This document shows positions 46,301 through 57,134 of a stretch of 64,000 nt of DNA, piece by piece (the first letter of the stretch is position 1; each line of letters opens with the position of its first letter). The notes under the pieces are model-generated. The model did not search any database, was not told the origin of the DNA, and worked only from the letters and a program-made list of their open reading frames with translations. The stretch comes from Hsuehochloa calcarea (lineage: Eukaryota; Streptophyta; Magnoliopsida; Poales; Poaceae), in contig JAYEVG010000081.1 in NCBI GenBank assembly GCA_036346395.1, positions 186,001-250,000 of the forward strand, in the 5' to 3' direction. The translations under genes were made by a program, and so were the position numbers.

Positions 46301-47270
46301 TACTTATTTGCACTGCAGAACATTCCCAAAACACTCCTTAAAACATTAGATGCAGAAAAATCAAGAAAAGAATGAATATTGCAATCAACGCGACTCTCTA
46401 CTTTTGTAGCATAAATATGTTCTAATGTTGTAGCAGAACATGTACTTCTAGCTGCGAAATGGAAAACAGAATTTGCTTTTTCGTTGATCATATCTTTATA
46501 CCTTAACGCCTGCCCACCAGTCCACAAGCCAGACCAGCTGAAGCCACAGCAGCTCGGCCAAGAATCTGTTGATCCGCCGGTATAAGCTCTTTGAGAAGGG
46601 CCTTATTGACACAAATAGGATGGCCTGCAATTTTTCAGGTACACGCGAACAGATCAAGAAGTGTTGAGTGGTGGTCATGATGTATAGTTGTATGTGAATT
46701 AGCGGATCAAAAGAGGCAAAGTTTGAAAATTTTCATTACAATTTGCAGTTAAAGACAAATTTTCAATTAGTTTAAAGAAGTGAAATTCTACCAAAAAAAC
46801 ACAACAAGCTTTTCCTTTTCTTCTAAAATAGGCATATCTTTGTGTAAAAGACGCCTCGGATCAGCTGAACAAAAGAAATCCTAGAAGAAGAAGAAAAGAT
46901 GAGGGGAACCGTAATAATCCGTGTACAAAAGATCAGATCTTTGAGCAAAACAGGCCCCGGGTACAAAATTAAGCTACAACCCCCAACTAGCATTCGATAA
47001 TCCAAGAAAATCCCTACTAATGATGGAAGAAGTGGTACGCCCGAAGAGGGGAAAAAACAAATCTTGAGCAGCAACCAAATCAGATAACCATACCCCCCCC
47101 CCCCCGGCGCGAAAACCGGGCAAAAAAGGCAAAATGTTTCGCCAATCGAGCGGGGACTCGGGAGAGGGAGAGGGGGAGGGGGAGGGTACCTGGATGGCAT
47201 TGACGATGAGGCCGGAGAGGAGGAAGAGGAGGCCGAGGGGGAGCACGACGAGCACGAGGGGGACCGCCAT
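31347..47270 (-). CDS. LPAT2: 1-acyl-sn-glycerol-3-phosphate acyltransferase, ER LPAT2 type
   Basis: It acylates the sn-2 position of lysophosphatidate to phosphatidate, the second acylation of ER glycerolipid synthesis. Ten coding exons on the minus strand: 47190-47270, 46502-46624, 45240-45279, 45039-45112, 44850-44909, 43813-43890, 43569-43727, 42999-43124, 42488-42580, 42301-42384, then a last exon 31347-31553 (eleven pieces in all). All junctions are GT-AG and in phase, giving 374 residues, the usual LPAT2 length. Seen: an N-terminal hydrophobic segment, catalytic NHRSDIDW (NHX4D), LFVEGTRF (acceptor binding), [10 protein letters not shown], and a C-terminal hydrophobic region ending VKKD, an ER-retention-like dilysine tail. 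An in-frame ATG at 47297 exists, but 47270 matches family starts. The last intron is 10,747 bp, filled by nested copia elements. The reading frame looks intact. Confidence 0.95.
31844..31942 (-). repeat. 3' LTR of outer copia element
   Basis: It starts TGTTGGAATGGGGC and ends ATCTAGCA. Just inside it lies the minus-strand polypurine tract GAGGGGAG. Confidence 0.9.
31960..33453 (-). pseudogene. Outer copia reverse transcriptase and RNase H, disrupted
   Basis: Frame 33091-33453 carries [12 protein letters not shown] then [10 protein letters not shown], the N-terminal reverse-transcriptase block. Frame 32308-33033 carries the catalytic [11 protein letters not shown]. RNase H follows at about 32000-32340 with [10 protein letters not shown] but with in-frame stops. 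The blocks lie in different frames. Confidence 0.88.
34213..34836 (-). pseudogene. Outer copia gag zinc knuckle and protease
   Basis: A perfect zinc knuckle [14 protein letters not shown] (CX2CX4HX4C) is encoded at 34766-34807. Downstream in another frame (34213-34836) is the aspartic-protease motif [13 protein letters not shown] frame change between them shows the polyprotein is broken. Integrase remnants would lie at about 33500-34200, where no clean frame remains. Confidence 0.82.
35227..35535 (-). repeat. 3' LTR of inner copia element
   Basis: It starts TGTTACTCGCTGG and ends CTCCATCA. It is shorter than the partner LTR because it lacks most of the internal 50-bp-type repeats. The minus strand carries a TATA motif (ACCTATAAATATG, about 35359-35372). 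Confidence 0.9.
35600..37190 (-). pseudogene. Inner copia reverse transcriptase and RNase H, frameshifted
   Basis: Frame 36234-37187 reads [16 protein letters not shown], matching the copia YGLKQAPRAWN block. Frame 36215-36715 reads [15 protein letters not shown] where YVDDLIITG is expected, so the catalytic YVDD is altered. RNase H pieces ([12 protein letters not shown] at about 35990; [10 protein letters not shown] at about 35870) lie in other frames. Confidence 0.85.
37400..38760 (-). pseudogene. Inner copia protease-integrase region, frameshifted
   Basis: Within 37406-38422, [18 protein letters not shown] is the start of the integrase core (family form YFxLxVDDxSRxxWxYxL). HARVFIGYA near the end of the frame is the usual post-integrase block. 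Many short indels move the frame. Confidence 0.8.
38800..40130 (-). pseudogene. Inner copia gag region, frameshifted
   Basis: At about 38816-38870 a zinc knuckle is visible but split by one extra base: TGCCACAATC then TGCGGCAAGCTTGGTCATTG gives CHN | [11 protein letters not shown] in adjacent frames. The upstream part is GC-rich and Ala/Arg-rich in all frames. Confidence 0.7.
40317..40724 (-). repeat. 5' LTR of inner copia element with internal short repeats
   Basis: From about 40510 to 40680 it holds some five degenerate copies of a unit built on CAAGATGTCGTCCTTAAAGC, which accounts for the length difference from the partner LTR. Confidence 0.88.
41742..41846 (-). repeat. 5' LTR of outer copia element
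   Basis: It starts TGTTGGAATGAGAC and ends ATCTAACA. The primer-binding site lies directly inside at 41731-41741. Confidence 0.9.
42669..42869. mobile_element. hAT-type MITE in LPAT2 intron (family GATAAAA-CCCGGCCGG)
   Basis: An 8-bp target duplication GTATATCC flanks it (42661-42668 and 42870-42877). Ends AGAGATAAAATTCCCGG and, reverse-complemented, ACAGGGATAAAAAAACC form the inverted repeat. The interior repeats CCCGGCCGGTT. A related copy lies at about 63375-63598 in the Der-type gene. Confidence 0.82.
44595..44736. repeat. Perfect two-copy tandem repeat, 71-bp period, in LPAT2 intron
   Basis: AATATGTTATCATAATTTTA through CTTTTTCTTTCTTACT is repeated with no mismatch that I can see. It lies in the intron between exons 44850-44909 and 43813-43890. 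Confidence 0.92.
45156..45177. repeat. (CT)n microsatellite in LPAT2 intron
   Basis: About ten CT dinucleotides in the short intron between the exons at 45240-45279 and 45039-45112. Confidence 0.95.
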
Positions 47271-47443
47271 GGCTGCCCGCCGCTTCCTCGCTTCCAATCT
47301 CCAGGAGCACGCGAGATACGAGGGGTAAAGTGCTCGCGCCGCGCTTTCTCCTTCTCCGGCGAGTAGTGGGTTGTTGGTGGTGGTGGTGGTAGCGGTGGCT
47401 CCACCGGCGACGAGATGAGACGAGACGAGCAGGATTTGGAGGT

Positions 47444-47450
47444 CTTATAA
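47444..47450 (-). promoter_or_regulatory. Candidate TATA box of the LPAT2 gene
   Basis: The minus strand reads CTTATAAGACC about 175 bp upstream of the start codon, followed by a CT-rich leader typical of plant transcription starts. Transposon-like sequence begins about 30 bp further upstream. Confidence 0.4.
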
Positions 47451-47480
47451 GGGGGTGGATGGAAAAAAGACGGGCGCCGG

Positions 47481-50116
47481 CGCTAGCGGTGGCCGGCCGG
47501 CCGGCCCGGCACGCATGGGCACGTGCGATCCGGCCCATCGTGGCCTAACAACTGGATGAAAGGTGTTGTGCCGGTTTATGTGTCGAGAAGACGGTTCGGA
47601 CACGGTTCGATAACTTGTCGTATCGTACTGAGTAGGCCTAAGCTAATTTAGTTCAATGGCTGGTTGCGGCTCATTTATCTTTAAAAAAATCAAAAAAATT
47701 AGAAAAAATGTACAATTTAGAAATAGATGTGGAAATTATAAAAATTGAGACAAACATATTGAAAGCGTAATAAAGAACCTTATTAATGTTCAAATAGCTA
47801 CCTCATTAAAATATTTACCAAATAAAAACTCAATATGAGAAACCTTGGTAAGGGAAAAAAGAGTACAACATAAAACTCTACATACATCTTTGTTCTCCGT
47901 GTCGTTGTCTAGGTGTAGATTTTTGAACACCTCCGACAACTCTGGATTTTCCACAGAGTGTTGTTTTCGTGAATCAGCTTGTTCCCGGTATTTCACAGTT
48001 AGAAATATCTCCACTATTTCACTTGTGAGACGTGTTCTTCTCTCCTCCAATATTCTACCAGAAAGACTAAAAGTAGACTCAGAGAAAACCGTCGAGATAG
48101 AAACAATTAATATATCACGTGCAAGTATGGATAGCACGGGATATGCTAACTTATGCTTATGCCACTAGTGCAAAATTTTAAAGTTTTCTAAGTTGAAATT
48201 CACTTTATCACTGTCCAGATAGGTGGATAGTTCCCCACTCCTTAGGTGAGAGGTTGGTCTTGGACTTTATTGAGAAGGTGCCACTGTAGAAGAAGAAGAC
48301 CTGGACTAGGAGTAAGAGTCACCGAAGATCTTGCACCATATATTTATCTTGCTAGTGAGGTGGGGGCTACTGGAGGTCGTTGCAAGCGGACTCCCTAGAA
48401 TTTATTTTCGTATCTTTAGTAAACCTCGTGTAATCGAGAGCGAACTTCTACAAAATAATTAGAATAGTTTAGCCATGTAGCATCACTAAAAAGATCAAGA
48501 ACATTAGCAAATACTTCAATTTTATCTTTAAGATTTAAAATAAATGCAAATGCATATAGAACAGGGGTTTCTCTCAAATATTTAAGGTATTTACTTTTCA
48601 TAGCAACAATAGCATCACGTAAAATTGAGTCATTTTCATATATTTTCAATTGATTTAGCAATATGTAAAATACTAAGCATAATAATATGAGATGTTGGAT
48701 AGTAGACAGCGGACAAAGCAACAATAGTCTCATAAAATTTTTCTAAAAACAATAGTATCTTCTCAGTAACAAACCAATGTTGCTTAGTCAGTAGTATCAT
48801 ACCTTTAGTGCTCTGATAGTGCGTTTGAATAAAAATAGAAAAATTGCTCTTATATGGTAAAAGATTCTTAAGCATCAGGTAAGTAGAGCTCTATCTTACC
48901 GGCATGTCCAAACCGAACTTTCTTGAACGTACACCTATCACCCTGCAGAAGTTCTTATATGTTGTTATTCTTACGTTAGAATTATTCAAGAAAGAAATCG
49001 CATTGTGAAAACCTTTAATGTACGGATTCAACTTCTTCAAACCACATTTGACTATAAAGTTAATAATACGACAAGCGCATCGTTGATGTAGCAAGAAGGA
49101 ATCGGCGTATGTACTCAATACTGGAGTAAGAATATCCATGACCCTAGAGTTCGAAGCAGCATTGTCTAAATTAATTGAGAATATTTTGTCTGTAAGACCT
49201 AAGTCTTCCACGACTTTAATAAATACAGTATGTAATATTCTGACCCCTGTGTGATACATCAATTAATTTCAAACCTATAATTCTTTTATCCATTACCCAG
49301 TGGTCATTAACCGAAATTTGGCAAAGTTTTTTAAAATTTTGCTAAATTATTTCACAACAAATTTGAATTTGCAAACTAGAATTTGAAAGAGAGATTGAGG
49401 AATGGATGAGTGATAAATAGGGGGGTATGGTGACTATTTATATAATTTTTTTGGATTTTTTTTGTTATTTTTAAAGGGTCAAAACGGTAAAAACAAACTT
49501 GCAAAGAATGCCAAACGGGCAGATTCTTGCCGGGCTATGTCGTGCTAGGCATGATCCACTGCCTGCCTGCCCACTTGCCTACGTCCCTACCCCCTTTCCT
49601 CCCTCTGCACGTGCCCCTCCCCGCGCGTATGGCAGTGCGCCCGAGTGTGGCATGTCGCATGCCCCTTCGCCCGACGCCTCCTCCTCCTCCACCTCCACCT
49701 CCTCTCCTCTCTCCTCCTCCCCCTCCCGGCTCCCTCCTTCCTGAGCCGACCCCGCCGCCTTCTCCTCCCTCTACGTCGGCGCCGCCTCCTCCTGGCTCCC
49801 TCCCTCACCGGCTCGCCTCTCCTCCTCCCTCCCTCCCAACACCCCCTGCGGCCTGGGCCGCCTGGCAGCCTGCTTGGCTCGGCCTCTCCTCACGTGGGCC
49901 AGATGGGCCATGCCGGGCTCATGTCGTGCCTGGCACGGCCCGACAATGTTTGTGTCATGCCGTGCCGGCCCACTATGTTAGGGTAGCGGCCCAAGCACAG
50001 CATGGGCCTTCGTGCCGGGCGGCGCGATCCATGAACAGTATGGGTTGTGCCTGGGTTAGGCTAACAGTGCCGTGCCTCGGGTCAGATCGACCGCATGGCC
50101 CATCTGGCCACCTTTA
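47481..50116 (-). mobile_element. hAT transposon remnant (ends approximate)
   Basis: The right end reverse-complemented reads TAAAGGTGGCCAGATGGGCC; the left end has TAGCGGTGGCCGGCC at 47484. These are similar TA-RGGTGGCC ends. Possible target copies GGCGCCGG (47473-47480) and GGCGCCGC (50117-50124) differ by one base and leave a small gap at the left end, so the left boundary is uncertain. Transposase remnants lie on the minus strand. The GC-rich right part (49530-50110) with repeated GGGC(A/C)CGGC motifs is typical of this hAT type. Confidence 0.6.
47790..49262 (-). pseudogene. hAT transposase, disrupted
   Basis: Frame 48891-49262 has the SINLDNAASNSRVMD and HQRCACRIINFIVK motifs of the RNase H-like hAT core. 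Frames 48636-48875 and 48416-48733 continue it with shifts. Frame 47790-48137 holds the C-terminal hATC dimerisation domain: DILIVSISTVFSESTFSLSG and RTRLTSEIVE. Stops and frameshifts separate the pieces, and the N-terminal BED-type zinc finger is not seen. It is inactive. Confidence 0.88.
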
Positions 50117-50206
50117 GGCGCCGCGAAGTGAAGCGTATATGTACGTGCGCCCAAGAAGAGGATGTGCTACGTTGGATAATGCGTTTTTATTTTATTTTAT
50201 TTATCA

Positions 50207-50245
<39 letters not shown>
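50207..50245. repeat. (AT)n microsatellite
   Basis: About 19 AT dinucleotides followed by a short AC run, between the hAT remnant and the LTR starting at 50343. Confidence 0.95.
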
Positions 50246-50253
<8 letters not shown>

Positions 50254-50660
50254 TTTTTTATATGTTAAAGCAGCAATATTGTCTCCAAATAAAAATATAA
50301 TGTAGTAAAAATGCACCTAAATAATATCTTGCAGTGCCGATGTGTAACATCCCAAATTTTAGATGTATATCAAATACTTAAAATATGTTATTTTAAGACT
50401 TTTTGGTGCATTTTGTTTTCCCTAGATTTTATTTGAAACCATATCGAGTTTTGAATTTCAAGAAAACAATTAACAAAATACACACTTAATTTAAATCGGT
50501 GAATTATAAAGACAAATAAAAATGAAATATGAATTCAAACCGCTGACCCAAAAATATCAATTCTAAAAGACAAAAATGGAAACCCCAAAACAGTTGGGCC
50601 CAAATCGAGATTAGCTCAGCAAACTCTTCTCTTTATTTTCTCTTTCCCCCTGGGCCGACT

Positions 50661-52017
50661 CATCTTTCCCTTCCCTCCTGGCCCAGCCTCACAGCCCACC
50701 TCGCCTTTCTTCCCCATGCCGCAACCCACGTGTTGCCGCCTGCACACGTTGCCTTTCCTCTGCTCGCACGCCCGCGCACACTGTGGCCATGTCGTTGCCC
50801 ATGTCGAAGCTGTCCTCGCCCCGACAACAGCCGCTCTCACCGCGTCACATCATCACCTCGCGCCCACGCCGTCACCTATGTGCAGCAGTAGTCGCTTGCG
50901 CTCCGCTCGTCCATCTCACCACCAAGTTCCATGCGAGAATCACACCTTGCCCATCCTACTTGATCCACAACCGAGCATCGTATAGAGCTCGCCTCCACCT
51001 CCGCTTCATTCTCCCCCATCCCTCTCGTGCACCAGAGAAGGAGAACCAAGCCAAGGAACCCGACCTCCTCTGTTCTGGTCAACATGCTCTGCCCAGCTTG
51101 TGTCGTCGCTCCGGTGAGCCTCGACCAGCGTCATCATGCCCTTTGGAATCGCCTCAACATCCTATTCCCCATGCTCACCTCCCTTTCCTCTCTCTGCAAT
51201 CCACCTTCATCTTCTTCCTCACCGGTGGCCACCCGCCCGACACCGCCACAACCAACCTCGTCGTTTCGACCTATCCAGTGAGCCCCTTCCAAATACTTTT
51301 GTCACATCCTGTTTCACCAAATCATGAGCAAAACCCCATCTTTCCCTTCCCTCCTGGCCCAGCCTCACAACCCACCTCGCCTTTCTTCCCCATGCTACAA
51401 CCCACGTGCTGCCGCCTGCACACGTTGCCTCTCCTCTGCTCGCACGCCCGCGCACACTGTGGCCATGTCGTTGCCCATGTCGAAGCTGTCCTCGCCCCGA
51501 CAACAGCCGCTCTCACCGCGTCACATCATCACCCCGCACCCACGCTGTCACCTATGTGCAGTAGTAGTCGCTTGCGCTCCGCTCGTCCATCTCACCACCA
51601 AGTTCCACGTGAGAAATCACACCTCGCCCCATCCTACTTGATCCACAACCGAGCATCGTATAGAGCTCGCCTCCGCCTCCGCTTCATTATCCCCCATCCC
51701 TCTCATGCACCAGAGAAGGAGAACCAAGCCAAGGAGCCCGACCTCCTCTGTTCTGGTCAACATGCTCCGCCCAGCTTGTGTCGTCGCTCCGGTGAGCCTC
51801 AACCAGCACCATCATGCCCTTTGGAATCGCCTCAACATCCTATTCCCCATGCTCACCTCCCTTTCCTCTCTCTGCAGTCCACCCTCATCTTCTTCCTCAC
51901 CGGTGGCCACCCGCCCGACACCGCCACAACCAACCTCGTCGTTTCGACCTATCCGGTGAGCCCCTTCCAAATACTTTTCTGTCACATCCTGTTCCACCAA
52001 ATCATGAGCAAAACCCC
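50661..52017. repeat. Tandem duplication, period about 676-680 bp
   Basis: CATCTTTCCCTTCCCTCCTG opens both copies (50661 and 51337), and AATCATGAGCAAAACCCC ends both. The copies are highly similar, with scattered C/T changes. Confidence 0.95.
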
Positions 52018-53161
52018 TCAATCAATGTCATGATTCCTCCACAAGAGCTCGTGCCACCATCATCTCCCTTGTTTTCGGCTAAAACCACTACCACCGCTGT
52101 CATTGCTTCCATGGTGAGCTCATATTCAATTCCTCCCTCCTGGAGCACCCCCTAGCCTCCCTCATCCTCATCCAACTTTTGATTTAAGGCCTTCCTCTCT
52201 AGGTCGTCGCCACCGCATGGACCTCATGCGCCGTCCCGGGTCGCTAGCCCACCTCATCTCTTCCTCGCCTCCACTGACTGTTTCAATAAGGTCCTCCCTC
52301 CTACCTAATGCTCATGCGCCCCCTATGTTCCCCCATTTCCCCATTCGGTGCTTTCACCATCTGCCTTCCCCAAGTCCATCCGCCATGCGTTGCCGCAGAC
52401 CAACGTCCGAGCGCTATTGCCCACTACATCGTCACCCCTAGCCTCCTCTCCCTCTTAGGAATCCATTTTCGAGGTCGCTAACTCATCTCCACAACCCCCC
52501 TTATCGCTGAAAAGCATGGAGAAACAAGGCCTCCCTCCTTTGATCTGCCCTGCTCTCTCCATTTCTCTCTCTTTCATTCTCTCTCCCTGTATACATATGA
52601 CAAGGGGCCACATCAATTAGGTTAGTGAAATAATCAATTTAGTTAAATACTCAATTTGTAATTAAGTGAAAATTGTTAATCTTGATAATATTTCAATTAT
52701 AGCTCGTCCCACATAATTAGATTATTATTAAATTAACCATGTTAATTTATATGTCGTTAGGCTACAAGCATGTATAATTAGTTACTAATTGAGGTAGTTA
52801 ATTTAATTAATATGTCATGGGCCAGTTAACCCTAGGCCATTATCAATTCTTTTAACCATGCAATATTAAGTAGAAATTCTGTTAGAACAAAATAGTGTGT
52901 GTGTATCAAATGACTAGTGGCCCCACCATTGAACTCAATTTTGAGTAAAATGTCTTGTGAATAAGTCTGTGACATTAGTGTCAATACTAATCAGGGTTAG
53001 TTGTGTTAATTACTCTAGTTAATGCTTCGTTAAACATTGTAATGTGTTCAATTTAATTAAACATTTCTATGACATGCATGCCCAACATATATTTAGATTT
53101 TAAATGAAAATAGGAATTACACTACGAGTCATGCCTCGTGGGTCACCTCTCATTAGGTTTA

Positions 53162-53455
53162 GAGCATGTACAATGCAGGTTCTTAGAGAGGTGTTTAGCA
53201 AAAAAATTAATCTTTTTTACCATATAGGATAAATAAGGTGCTTATTTTGTAGCATCGATACTTGATTAGGCACCGGTGTTTAAGAGCTGTTTATGTATAT
53301 AACTATATATAATCAATAGATAATATAATAATCTAAGTGCCTACAAAAGAGATGCTTGCATTGGAGGAAATGATTTTTACGTAGGTTCTTAATGACGTGG
53401 CTATATTATCTTTCTTTAAGCACCTGTATATGAGCATCTCGCATTGTACATGCCT
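53162..53455. mobile_element. Tourist-like (PIF/Harbinger) MITE, 294 bp
   Basis: The flanking TTA target copies are at 53159-53161 and 53456-53458. Ends GAGCATGTACAATGC and AGGCATGTACAATGC (reverse complement of the right end) form the inverted repeat. It is AT-rich and non-coding. It lies inside the giant LTR. Confidence 0.82.
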
Positions 53456-54189
53456 TTAGTACGCTGAAATAAAAGTCACCAATAGTGCTACCTATAAATG
53501 GTCTCTTTTAGTTAAATGATAATTAAATCAATTGGGACAATTAATTGCTAATAAGAATTAATAAGAGGTTAAGTTAGGGTTAATATGCCACCGAACGTCA
53601 GATCGTTCTTTTATTATGCAAGTAAAGTACCATTTAGTATAATATATGTAGCGCAACTGGGTCCCACACAGTCAATCGTAAAATGAAATCTAAATAAAAT
53701 ATCTTAAGTTTATCAGTGCACTCTGCATTAATTAAAAATTAGTAAATTTAACAGTACCAATAATATTTCGTTAACTTGTGGACCCATAATAATTATTGGT
53801 AAGGAAAGATAATTAATTTAATTAATGTCTCATTCAACCATAAACCCTAGGTCATCGGTAATATATGCACTACAGTGTATGCAGGGTAGCTGGACCCTAC
53901 GCAAATTAGATGGTAACTAAAGTAATGAGGGTTACATAATAATTGAAATAATTAGTGTGTCATTAGTATTTATACTAATTTTAAGAGTGCAAAACCCGAT
54001 CGGGGAATTTGTTAAAATATAATTAAACTCAGTCAACTTCTACGCCTCAACACATTTCGGGGAGAACTAGCTAGCTCTAGGTTTGAGTGGCATTTCACCC
54101 TTAATCACAACTCATCACATATGTATGCATGGCCACGTATGTAATTATGTTAGTTGAAAATTAACTCAATGTATGTCACTGACACCTAG

Positions 54190-54510
54190 GAACCACTTAT
54201 TAATTTCTAAATATAATATTTAGTTAATACCCATTAGTATGACACATGAACCCATTAGTAGTTTAGAAATAAAAATTAAATAGGAAGTTGGATATCCACT
54301 TGCAAGTCGATCCTCCCATCATTAGTTTTTGTTTAAATTAATTGTTTAGCAAATGAGTCACTAATTTTTCGATGTAAAACCATTAGGAATTCCTATTAAA
54401 ATATGGTTTAGTGTATCGAGCAAATGACATGTAGAGCCTTCACCGTAATTTCTAAATAATAATATTGGTTAAATGCTAATAAGTATATCATGTGGACCCT
54501 CATAACTATT
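54190..54510. repeat. Degenerate long-period repeats in the LTR
   Basis: TTTCTAAATA-type stretches followed by TTAGTTAA, CATTAGTATGACACATG and ACCC recur about 245 bp apart (54205 and 54450). Similar weaker motifs (TTAATTAATRTCTCAT, CCCTAGG) recur through 52600-54600. Confidence 0.55.
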
Positions 54511-55065
54511 TATCGGTCTCACCTAACTCTCATGTAACTTCCTTAATAAATATAAGATAATAAAATAAATCATTAAGTAAAGTAGGCCCCATCAATCAAA
54601 TTCTGTAAAACATTTTCTTTAGGGAAGTAAATAGATAGAAGATGAATTAACATCAAAAATCCATATGTAATACGCTGTCGCTAATGACTAACTAGGAAAT
54701 AATTGTAGGATAAATAAGAATGCTTACTCCCACAATGCAAGTCATTATTCATTATAAAGTAATAGGGAATAAAGTAAAGGCAATAATATCTACTCGTCAG
54801 CCTAATCTAACCGACTACAAATCTGGAGTGGAATATTCCTATGAATGTTCATTCATATTCCTTCTTACTTCTTGATTTTTTTTCCCAAGCAAAGATGTCA
54901 TTCCCCCCTCACTCAAACTTCGTTTGACCCCATCTATATACCAAACTCATGCAAATTTTAAACCTATATCATGACACCAAATTACTAATGTCAGAATTTA
55001 ATTGAGTTTGTTGGGATTTATTTGATTTATTTTGATTGTATTCGCACGCCATGGCATGGATCCGG

Positions 55066-55476
55066 CGCTGCTCGTCGTTGCTGAGCTCGTTCCTTGCCAG
55101 ATCGAGCTCGGATTCGTTGCCGTCGGTCGCCAGCTCGGAGGTCGCCTTTGTCATCTCTGGCGAGAATTATCGCTGGGAGTCATCGTTATCGCCTTCACGA
55201 TCGGTCAACATGACAACGACAACAGCAGTAGCAGTCCTCGTTGCCCTTCACTGCCTTCCTCCACCGAGCTTGCCTCCACCATCGTCTTCCTCGTCGTCGG
55301 GCCTACATCTGCCGTTGCTCGTCGTTGTTGAGCTTGTTCCTCGCCAGATCAAGCTCGGATTCGTCGCAGTCGGTCACCAGCTCGTTGGCTCGGAGGTTGC
55401 CTTCGTCATCTTTGGTGAGAATTGTCGCTGGGAGTCATCGTTATTGTCTTCACGACCGATCAACGTGACACATCAA
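55066..55476. repeat. Tandem duplication, period about 245 bp
   Basis: CTCGTCGTTGCTGAGCTCGT (about 55069) and CTCGTCGTTGTTGAGCTTGT (about 55318) begin copies that continue through GCTGGGAGTCATCGTTAT. A 159-codon open frame spans both copies but matches no family I know. Confidence 0.85.
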
Positions 55477-56032
55477 TGGTCAACCATAGCTAATCTCCAT
55501 GTGGACCTCCGGTGAACCACTTAACAAGTTTAGTGGCCTGAATCTACAGTTCCAAGGTTCAGAGACCTAAGTGACCCAAGTTTATAAGTTTAGGGACCTA
55601 CAATATATTTTACTCTTGTTTTAAATTATCAAGTGCATACTTTATTTTTATTACAATTACATTGTCATTAGCTTGTAGTTAATACCTTAAAGTTAATTGA
55701 GCTATTAAATTACATTCCTTGATCTTGGACACAATCGTTTGTCGCCCTGGGAATAATGGTAAACTTAATTAGTCATTAAGTCTGTATCTATGTATCATGG
55801 TTAGCCTTGCTTAGATACATTGACATGTGTACATTAATTTGCCCCGACATTGTTCGAACATCAAAACTTGATTTGGGCAAACATTGGATGAAGATGGGTA
55901 TGTTGAACTTATAAAAGATTTTCAAAACCAAAAACCATTTTAGACTTGGGCGGATGGTAAGTGGAGCGGTTGCGGAGGGAGCACGGGAGCTTGTAATGTG
56001 GAAGTTTCGTACGAGTCAATTAACGATCGAAT

Positions 56033-56330
56033 CTTGTGATGACCTCCCAAAAACTAGTAGTGCGATCACAAGTCTATAATGGTGTCGATCTAGCTAACTA
56101 ATTTGCATTGCATCAGTGTTTGTTACGCGATCTGATGTAATACGAGAACTATGTTGGATAGAGATCTTTTTCAATTAAGGACCAAATCTTTGCGATGATC
56201 TCCCAGGCACTAACAGTGCAACCACAAGTCTATAATGGTGTAGACATGGCTAACTAATTCTCATTGCCTCGGCGTTGGTTACGCGATCCGGTGGAATACG
56301 GGTACTATGTTGGATAGAAACCTTTTTTCG
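56033..56330. repeat. Tandem duplication, period about 157 bp
   Basis: CACAAGTCTATAATGGTGTC and CACAAGTCTATAATGGTGTA lie about 157 bp apart, and both copies end ACTATGTTGGATAGA followed by a T run. Confidence 0.9.
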
Positions 56331-57134
56331 TACGACGCAAGAGAGGGCCTCTGACCAGATGGATGGAATCCCAGACGGTTGAAACCTTAGCGGGCGTAAC
56401 TGCGTTGGGTGGTGCATTGTAAATGCCTTGTTATGACCGTCTTAGTCGCATGTCTACGGTAACATGTTGACATTACAAGACAATTCTCTCTTGTGGGTAA
56501 AAGTGTGCAGCCTCTGCAGAGTGAAGGATAGCCATGCCCACGGTCATGGGTGATGCACGGGAATTTGCTTGGTTAGTCTCAATTTTACAAAAACGATTTG
56601 TGGGTGGAATAAAACTATCGTGTGGATAGAGCCCTGAATTTCTGTCCTAGGTGGATAGAATCGAGTGCATATGGCGGAGGGAGTCATTCTCTGATTTAGC
56701 AGGTGGATGGAACCTTTGTTTCTATTATACAACAATTACTCAATTTTATTAAAACTGGTTTAGTTAAAATGCTGGCTTTCATAATATTTCAAATGTGGAT
56801 TTCTGCAAATAAAAGAACCTTAAGCCTTCCCTTGTTCAGCCTTGGATCTATTATAATTGCATTATAATTGCATTCCGTGCGATGACTTGCTGATTACCTT
56901 CGTACCCACTGTTGCTCAATTTTATTCAGTAAGTGAAGAAGAAGATCCTGCGAGTGCTTAAAGGTGTCGGTAGGAGTTGGAAGAAGAAGAGACCGAGACT
57001 AGGTTGCGAGCCCCAGTCGATTATCTGACGATATATCCCGAGGGTCCCACTTGGGTGTTGTTCTGTTTCTGTTTCCGCTAATGTTCTTTAAAGGTAGTTG
57101 GCTTGATCGGTTCGTGTATAAGTCAACGACCGTT

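Noticed and set aside
47190..47297. An upstream in-frame ATG (47297) for LPAT2, adding MEARKRRAA
   Set aside because: The family protein starts at the MAVPL methionine as I recall it, and the upstream start would put basic residues ahead of the membrane segment.
49527..50117. A 196-codon Pro-rich frame
   Set aside because: It lies in the GC-rich terminal part of the hAT remnant and has no family match.
50783..52033. A 416-codon Pro/His-rich open frame
   Set aside because: It spans a 676-bp tandem duplication in GC-rich LTR sequence and simply repeats itself. There is no domain, and several frames are open at once.
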